Assembly (NCBI GenBank): GCA_946894095.1
Contig: OX335662.1
Location: 11,984,001 to 12,048,000 of the forward strand
Source: Incurvaria masculella
Lineage: Eukaryota; Arthropoda; Insecta; Lepidoptera; Incurvariidae
Direction of reading: 5' to 3'
DNA: 64,000 nt
Positions 12,901-21,900 of the stretch are shown here, piece by piece. Within the stretch, counting starts at the first letter, position 1, and each line of letters starts with the position of its first letter. A program made the position numbers and the translations under genes. Below the pieces are notes generated by a model. The model worked only from the letters and a program-made list of their open reading frames with translations. It was not told where the DNA came from and ran no database searches.

Positions 12901-15900
12901 TCTGCCAACCAACATTACAACTTATTAATCATTCAATTGTAACACTTTTCCTCTGCCAACCAACATTACAACTTATTAATCATTCAATTGTAACACTTTC
13001 CCTGTGCCAACCAACATTACAACTTATTAATCATTCAATTGCAGTGGCGTGCCCTTAATAGAGGCAGAAAAGCAGTGCCTACCCTGGAAATCTTCATCCT
13101 TCATCATGTAACAAACCATAGAATATCTTCTTCGTATTATTCTCGTAAAACATGCTATGAGCTTATGAACTCTATTGCAAAGTGTTAAGTAAGAAATTCC
13201 TTCAAACAAATGGATGGAAAGGCACGCATAGCCAGTGCCTCTAAGTTACGCACACTAATAAAATTTTCGCTCTATACTGCTACAGAAAAGCGCATAGGTG
13301 TACCTGACACCTAGGCGCTTAACGCACACATTTACAGCAAAAATACTCACAGAAAGGCACTGCCTATTGCAATTGTTTTCGACCCTTGTGCGACACGAAA
13401 CGCACCGCTATCGTGTGCGCTCGCTCATTTATTTGGCTTACGTAAAAAGAGACACATTCATTGTCTGCGCCCTAATTACTCTGAGTCTGTGCTTAATCTA
13501 AAGACAAAACAAACCTTTAGGTTTGTCTGGGCAGTAGCATGAACAGTACTGTTCGGGTACTGCAAGTGGTCAATGACATTATAAAATCGCCTATATCTAA
13601 TAATATCGAGTTGAATTTCGAATAGATTGAAAATGATGGGAGTTTTCAATAATGTTAGATATAAATTGTATCCTTTTTTTGTATTTTTAGTGCGATAAAA
13701 AGGATTGTTGTTTGTGAAATGGGAAAGTGAAATTGATCTCTGCGAAATTTTCATTGCGAGCCGAGCGGCGGCAGCACGATCAAATCTATTAGATGAATGT
13801 CAATTAGCTTGAAAATGTATTGTGTGTTGTGTGTGCTGTGTTAGGTTATTATTCAAGTTTATAAATGTACAAATGTTATCAGTTTCGCGAAAATGTATGG
13901 GTTGTCGTGTGAGGGCTCTGATATTTGTTTAAAAAACAAATACAGTGTTCATTTTGGAGGTTTTCGTATAGTGATAAGTCTAAAATTATTTAGACCGGCC
14001 GTCCAACAGATGATTTTCAACTTACTCAAACGAAAGGTAACATCACGCGTCAATTTAATACAAGTAACTATGTATCATTCTCATGGTTAGCCGGCTGTAA
14101 GTGCACCGCGATACTGTTTTGTTTTAATTGCATTTTATTTTCAAATACAAAAAATGCATGGAATGATACTGGGTATGTTGATTTGAATAATTTCGTTCAC
14201 GCCGTGAACAAACATGATCAGTCAGAAAAACATTTAAAATGCAGCATAGCTTTTCACACGTTTTTCAAGGTAAATAAAATCGAAACAAGTTTAAACAGTC
14301 AATTTTTTAAAGACTTTTTTCAAAGCCACTTTGGGTATCCATCAATTTGACATGACATGTATTTTAATATTCATTCAGCTACTGGATGCCCGATGTGGAC
14401 AAGAAAAAACTACAATTGTCTCTTCAAGTTTGTTAATAAAAAAGTCAGAATTCCGGTATATCCAGTTGGTTGGTAGGTTCACCCATTTTTTGTTTACATG
14501 TTTTTTGTACTCATTTTTTTTTAACTAGCTGCCTACCCTACCCAAAAAGTCTGTGCACGCCACTGTTCAATTGTAACACTTTCCCTGTGCCAAACAACAT
14601 TACAACTTATTAATCATTCAATTGTAACACTTTCCCTCTGGCAACCAACATTAGAACTTATTCATCATTCAATTGTAACACTCTGCATCTGCCAACCAAC
14701 ATTACAACTTATTAATAATTCAATTGTAACACTTTCCCTGTGTCAACCAACATTATAACTTATTAATCATTCAATTGTAACACTTTCCCTGTGCCAACCA
14801 ACATTACAACTTATTAATCAGTGAATTGTAACACTTTCCCTGTGCCAACCAACATTACAACTTATTAATCATTCAATTGTAACACTTTCCCTCTGCCAAC
14901 CAATATTACCACTTATTGTTTGGATTGTCTGCATTCGAGATGGTCGAGCGCTCACCTTGATGTGGTCGAGTTGTTCGTCGGCGTTGGGCGGCTCCAGCAG
15001 CGCGACGGCCGCGCTCGACATGGCCTGCCCCACTCTGGAGGAGCGCTTGCTGCGGATCCGCTCCGAGGCCTTGCTCGGCGCCGTGCGACCGTGCGCGTCC
15101 AACTCCTGCTTGCGGATCTGGATTATCTGCGACCAAAAATATTCAGGATTCTTGTAGGTTATTATCGCTCTGGTGTCCATCAATGGAGTACACCGTTGCA
15201 TGTGCATGGGTACGTTTTGTTCAGTCTTTTGTGACAAAAACACAACTTTGAATAGTAGTACGTTGATTTTATTGTCGTTATAAAGGAATTAACAGTCGTA
15301 TTCAGAGTGAACCTGTCAAAGCTTAGTACAGGATTAGCACCATATAACAGCACAAGGCTGGACTTGAACCAACAAGCACACCTTTCGCAGGCATTGCAAT
15401 TGCCAATTTCGCCACCTGCTCAATACAACAATTGGGATACCCCTACATCCCCTCCTCCCGTAATCAACGCCTCCTACTAACACAGTGTGTAAGATTATAC
15501 ACGCATTCATTTAACCATTGCGGACATTAAGCATTCAAACATATTGCCGTAGTCACCAAAATCATATTTGGTATCAGACGCTAGAGCCAGTCCTTGGTTC
15601 ACTTTACTAAAATATATATCTTTCTTTCTTTTTCTTTAATGTGTACTTGTTTTATGGTCCACTTTGCATATATATCACATTCCTTGAAAAAAGTGAGTAC
15701 TTGCTTAGCATGAAAAAGAAAATTTCACATTTTAATGTTAAAAAATTTAATATCTTTCACCGATCAAGCAAGTATTCACATGTTGTCTAGAGATTCAATC
15801 CAAAAGCCATTTACCTTCTTCAAAGCCTTTGCGTCCTTATAGATCTGACTTCCCGGCTCGTTGAACTCGCAGGCGTTCCGCACCATCAGCATGAGGTCCT

Positions 15901-18900
15901 TCTCGAGCTCGTTGAGCCCGGCGTAGTCTCCCGACTGGATCTTGGAGGCGATGCCCTTCAGGTCGATGGGGGTCTCCGTCACCTCGTAGTACTCTGGGTA
16001 GCGCCGCTTGGACGGCAGGAACTGGAACGGTGTGTACAGCGGGCGAGAGTCGACCGTCGCCGACATCACCTGCGGATCATTCGTTTTAGGCTGGAGTGCA
16101 CAACATCTGCGGTTAGTAAAACAATTGAAATCGAATTTAACCAATTGTATCTGTCAAAAGGCAATTTGCAGTGCACAATACCCGGTTGGTATTACTAAGT
16201 TTCCAGTCGACAAAACCAATTTTAATTACAATGCCGACCGTACATTGGTCAAATGCGCAGAAGTGCACTAAAATATAGTGTATTTTCCCCGGCTTTGAAT
16301 CCATAATACTAAGAAAAAATAAACTATTGACTCCGCTGAACCAACTTCCAGAGTACATTATCAGTGCAAACAACACTAATCAATTTAAGAACAGCTAGGA
16401 GGCTTATCTAAAAAAAAAAAATTTTTTTGATCGATGGCTAAATGTGGGTGTTTTTGACTAGGGTGACCTTAGGTGTGTTGGTTTCTCTCTACCCAGGTGA
16501 CCAGCCACATCTGGGAGAGAGATTACAACCTGAGAAAAATCTAAATTGCCTATAGGCGTTGCATGTAACACCATAGTTCTGTCAATAGACATACCGTCGT
16601 AAAAAGTTCTTCCAACAGATTATCTTCGTCATAGATGGTGGAGGTCTCCGACATGTCCCCGTCCGTGATGTCCGACTTCCGCGAAGAGGATCCCGTGCGG
16701 GACATCTTCATGTTCCTCACCTCTTCTCCTGGAAAGTTAGCATGTAAGAATGTTTTCCTTCTAAACTTGTCATTGCTAACAATAGCAAGCTAAAGTCTGA
16801 AACATTTTATGAGGTGATCGATTCCTTTAGGCTGACATTGGCTTGTCTATTTAGTTACATGAGGTGGGGACACACTCTTGGAGTCCATATCCGCTGCGAA
16901 AATGTAATGATAACTGTGAGAAATGTAAGAATAAAAAATGCTATTGTTTATTTTATTCAGATAGCTTGCTTAAGGTGGCCCAACCCGGCGGGCACAACTC
17001 ATTCGCGGGCACGGTACAAAACCGTGCTGTTGCGCTCTGGGACCTTCACTGTTTCAAAGAATAAAACAGGCTCCGTGATGAGGAAGATGCAACATGTCCA
17101 CAAAAAAGACAATATGCATAGTGTATGATTTGGTAAGATTTACGAAAATTTTAATTTCAAAACGACTTATAGCTAAAAGTAAACCAAGACCGCTGTAGTC
17201 AAAAATCTAACAAAAACCAAATAGATTATATATCTTGATTAAATAAGCTATGTCTGATGACTAATATCTTTAAGATGTTTTTACTTTATCATTGCGTAAT
17301 CCACCTCCAAAGTTATTGTATAAAACGCGCGAAAAATTCGAACTTTTGGACCATATAACTTAGAAACCAAACACAATTTTACAATGCCAATGGTCATCAG
17401 ACATCTTGTTCGATCTAATAAAGGTATTTTGAGCAAAATTTTGGATCTCTGACAAGAAATATGGGCGTGATCTTCTTTCCCCTTTTGTATGGGGAGATGA
17501 GCGGGTTGGGCCACCTTAACCAAACATGTCCACTAATGCTACTAACTTTGACACAGTCACTACTACTACTTTCAAAAAAAAATTTGTTTGTGCAAGATCC
17601 AACAATTGAATTGAATTGAATTTGAATTGAATTGAATTGACAATTAAATTAACTGTTTCAAATTATGCATTGCTTCTTTATTTATTTTTCTGTTTGATTA
17701 ACCTGTCAATGCTGTTGAATCAAGCTGAGGCTACTATAACTGTCATGAATAGCTAACATCACACCAACTGTCATGATATTATAGTAGGGAACCATATGAC
17801 TAGGTGCCATACCAGGACCTTCCTCTGTTTTTTTCACATTGAACTGGTTGAAAAACATGGACAAATGTCATGGTCGCCTCTAGGGAATCAACAGTTTAAT
17901 GCGGAATTCGACCAACTAACGACGAATTTCTTAATCACCTGTCACGACATGCATGGGAAAAATCTCAGTGTGCCCGTTGGTATTTTCATTTACGCGCCGG
18001 AGCTTTCACAGTAAAAACCAAGATAAGATTTCCATGTAATTATTGTATTCACTAAAATAATTCTCGAAAGACACGGAAAAAGTCACCGCACTCACCGTTT
18101 TCCAACGCCTGCTTGGTCTGCGTAAACAGTTTCCACAGAGTGTTGGCATCCTTATATTCTAAGGATTCGGCCTTGTAGAAAGCCTTCGCATTGTTGACGA
18201 GCAGATCGATGTCGGCCGCAAGTTCTTCGATATCCTCGTATGTGTCTGTCTTCAGTTTCTGCTGCACCTGTTTTTATTTATTTATTCATAAGTTTTGGAC
18301 AGGCAGCATATGCTGATGCGTCTAAGGGCTGATTTTTCAATAGTCAGATAAACAGCCAGATAGCTATTCGACGGATTTATTTACGCTTCTGGGGGTCCCT
18401 TCAGGGCAAGAGTGAGTTCGAATTGGCCGCTAAATATCAACTCACTTTTTTAAATAGTTAATTTTTCTACACTTCTTGAATATCATTACAGTTAGTTAAA
18501 AATCAGGTCTGTCCCGTAAATACGTTAGAAGTATAAATAACGGTTCCGGTATTGAAATAATAATATATTTCCCAGCTATTTTTAGGTTAACTCACTCCCG
18601 AACTCGAACTCACTCTTGCCCTGAATGGACCCCCTGCTTACCCATCCGATATAGTAAGTACATGTGTTTATTAGTAAAATTATAGCCAGATAATTGTGAT
18701 AGAACATATAATTTTCCGGCAATGTTTAACCCTCTTTTGACAAACGTGAATTTGTACATCAGTCCGATAAGTACTATCTGAGGATTGAAAAATCGGCCCT
18801 AAATTCAATAATTATCTGTTATATTTTGTTGCTAAGTAAGTTTTTTTTGAACTTTTGATATTATAAATTCATAATAAGATATAACAGATAACTAAGTTGG

Positions 18901-21900
18901 AAAGTAAGTGAAACTAAGTGTGGAACTAGTTGGATTGATTACCTGCAGGCCGAGCACCGAAATATTGCTACTTGTGACGTTAACTGATGGGCCTAGTCTG
19001 TGTCATTCCCAGTATGACTTTAGCCAAACCTATACAAAATTACCTCGACCCTACGAAATATATTTTACTGACAAATTTTAGCATATATTTAGCGAATCAA
19101 CTGGAATTTTGCATGAACATAAAACTCACGACAAAAAATACATTCGACTAGTAAATCTAGCTGCCACAGGTGATCTGTACCATAACAGTTAACATGTAGA
19201 CCATAATTAACATGAAGAAAACTTCTTAAAAATATTACCGAAAAGTGCACTTAACCAGTAACATATGCGCATCAGCTGTAAGCTGCGAGTGTACATCATT
19301 AATCAAATAAAAGTTATAATAAAATGAGGTCTTCAGTACAATTTTAATGTGTTTAAAGTTTGACCAATGCTACATTCGTGGCACTTGCTGCCACGTCATA
19401 TGTCAATAACACATATTGTAGACATGAAATGATGTGGATTTGAATTGGTAAACAAAAAAAAACTATTGTGATTAAAATGTTTTATTACTTAAGAATATCG
19501 AATCGTTTAGTTTCTTCCAAATATGTAAATACTTTACGTAATTGGGCATAGATGGCTAATACTGTCATGATAATAGCCCAAAATACCAAATGGTTGCTAG
19601 GTGCCATGCCAGGACCTTACAGTACAATTGTAATGCGTTAAAAGTTTGACTAATGCTACATTCGTGGCATTTGCTGCGACCTTTTCCATGTCGGGCTCAG
19701 CTGTAAGTCGGTATACTGGCTCAGTTGGAAGTATTCCTGCTTCTACAGCGAACAAATTGTCTTTAATTGACCTAACTCGTGACGGCCGAAGTGAACGTAC
19801 CCGTAGCAGGTCGATGGGCTGGGAGACCACCTCGTAGTACTGCGGCTCTTGGCGCCGCTTGGGCGCACGGATGAACGAGTCGCAGAGCAGAGTCCCGTCC
19901 GGTTTCTTGTATGAGCGGATCGTGTCGTACACCTGTTGGCATATCTCGCCCTGAAAAGAAAACCACAAGTATGAGAAAGAGTGCATATTTTTGACTCATT
20001 AAGAATTGCATATTTTGTAAGCGAAGTATTTATACTTATTTAATGCTTATCTGGACTTGCAATATTAACTTAAATCAGTAGTTCTTAACCTTTTAGTCAT
20101 AAGGGGCCATTTGACAAAATGTCTGTCTTCCCATGGACCACCAACTGCTTGGAGGTAATATAAATGTTAATGAATAAAGGGTTGTTCTATTTCACATTGA
20201 AAAAAAAGTATTTTAATTTGATTTCCAAAATTTTTTTTAATGAGATAAGTTATAGTAATATGTTTATTTACTAACTCGACTCCATGACTTATTTAATATT
20301 TTTTGGATGGCTTCGCGGACCACTTTGGGAGCTGCCGGGAACCACTTCGTGGTCCGCAGACCACTGGTTAAGAACCACTAACTTAAATGGTATGTAAGAG
20401 CAGTTAGTAACGGCAATGACCACTTGTCAACCACTATATCGACTACCAAACAAGGTTAAACCATTTTTATTGTTATAAAGGTTTGTCAACAAGTTGACAA
20501 CCTTACGTTTACAGAGATTTATTTATTTATTTTGTATTCATATAGTATAGGCATATTAGGAATAACAGTGTGCAGACTCAATTATAGGCAAACACAACCT
20601 GCATGTTTAGAAGAGACAATAGCAAATAATGTATAGTAATACTGACTGGGGTGCGGACGAGCGAGATTTTAAATATTTGAAGCTATAAATATTAAGGCTT
20701 TACTGCTGAACGGAGCAAAACAAAAATGATGACGAACCATACTGAATATGCAAATGACTCAATTTAATATTGTTAATGTTTTGTGTACTTTATGGCGAAA
20801 TAAATATCTGTATATGTATGGCCGAGCAATTTGAAATGTTCCCATTGTCTTGAAGATTTCATTTACACTACCAAACATAATTATAGGACTTTTAAAAGAT
20901 TAAACGGCTTTCTACTTACGGCATGATTTGTGCGGAGCACGACGTTTCGAGCCAAACGTTTGGCTGGTGAGCTGAAGCCGTTTAATCTTTTAAAATGAAC
21001 AGTTACCACGGTAATCTAAAAACTTACATAATTATAGGATGTTGCAACGGCTACTACATACATTTCAGCAGCGTAATCCTCATGTTTTTCCAAGACAAAG
21101 GAGTAAATATCGTTTTCTCATATCTAGTTAACGATATGATAATTATTGAAATTTATCTTTTTGTCTAGTGTAATTTGTCGCAATGCTATAAACGTGCATA
21201 TGGAAACCTAGATCTCAAGTGGCGTGTCAGGCTAATGGCATGACAGTAGGTGTGATATTAGCCATCATTTCTTACGGAACATTCGATTCTGTTTACACTA
21301 AATTAATGAATTACTTTGCATGGAAAGCCCTAAGAGCCCGAGCACACAGAGAGCGGTCAGGAGTTCCGAGTTTCGAGTTCCGCTTTTGGCGTTCATTAGA
21401 ATGTATCGAGTCTATAACAACAACGCACACAGCGGGCAGTCAGACCGCGGCGGTCAAAGCGGAACGTCGCGTTCTAAGAGTTCTTTTCCCTCCGAGACAG
21501 GGAACGCCTGAACGCCGCGATGTCTGAGGTTGCAAAAGAAAAGTTGATTGAATTGGTTAGGGAAAGGAGTGTATTATAGGATTTAAGTGATGTAGACTAT
21601 AAAAACCGCGACAAAAAAGCCGAAGTTTGGCTAATTGTTTACATGCTCTAAATGTTTTACTAAGTTTTGGAAATTTTTTTGGATTATAAAATATGTTGTC
21701 GAAATCTACATCTGTATGTTATATTTTTTTATGTAACTTATTGGGTTGTATTGGCTAATAAACATTGGAAAAAAGTTGTCTTTTTTTATGATCGTTATTT
21801 TTTTTTTACTGATACAGATATTTACAAAAAGAGTATATTTAAATATTTGTGCACACATTTCTTAAATTTTCCTATTTAAATCCTGAAAAATACTACTAAA

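Noticed and set aside
12548..13058. Plus-strand frames with repeated CQPTLQLINHSIV
   Set aside because: Translated 51-bp minisatellite joined to the reverse of exon 7.
20080..20390. Complete hAT element bounded by the AGTTCTTAACC / GGTTAAGAACCACT pair
   Set aside because: The inverted match is short and I could not find an 8-bp duplication, so it stays unclassified.
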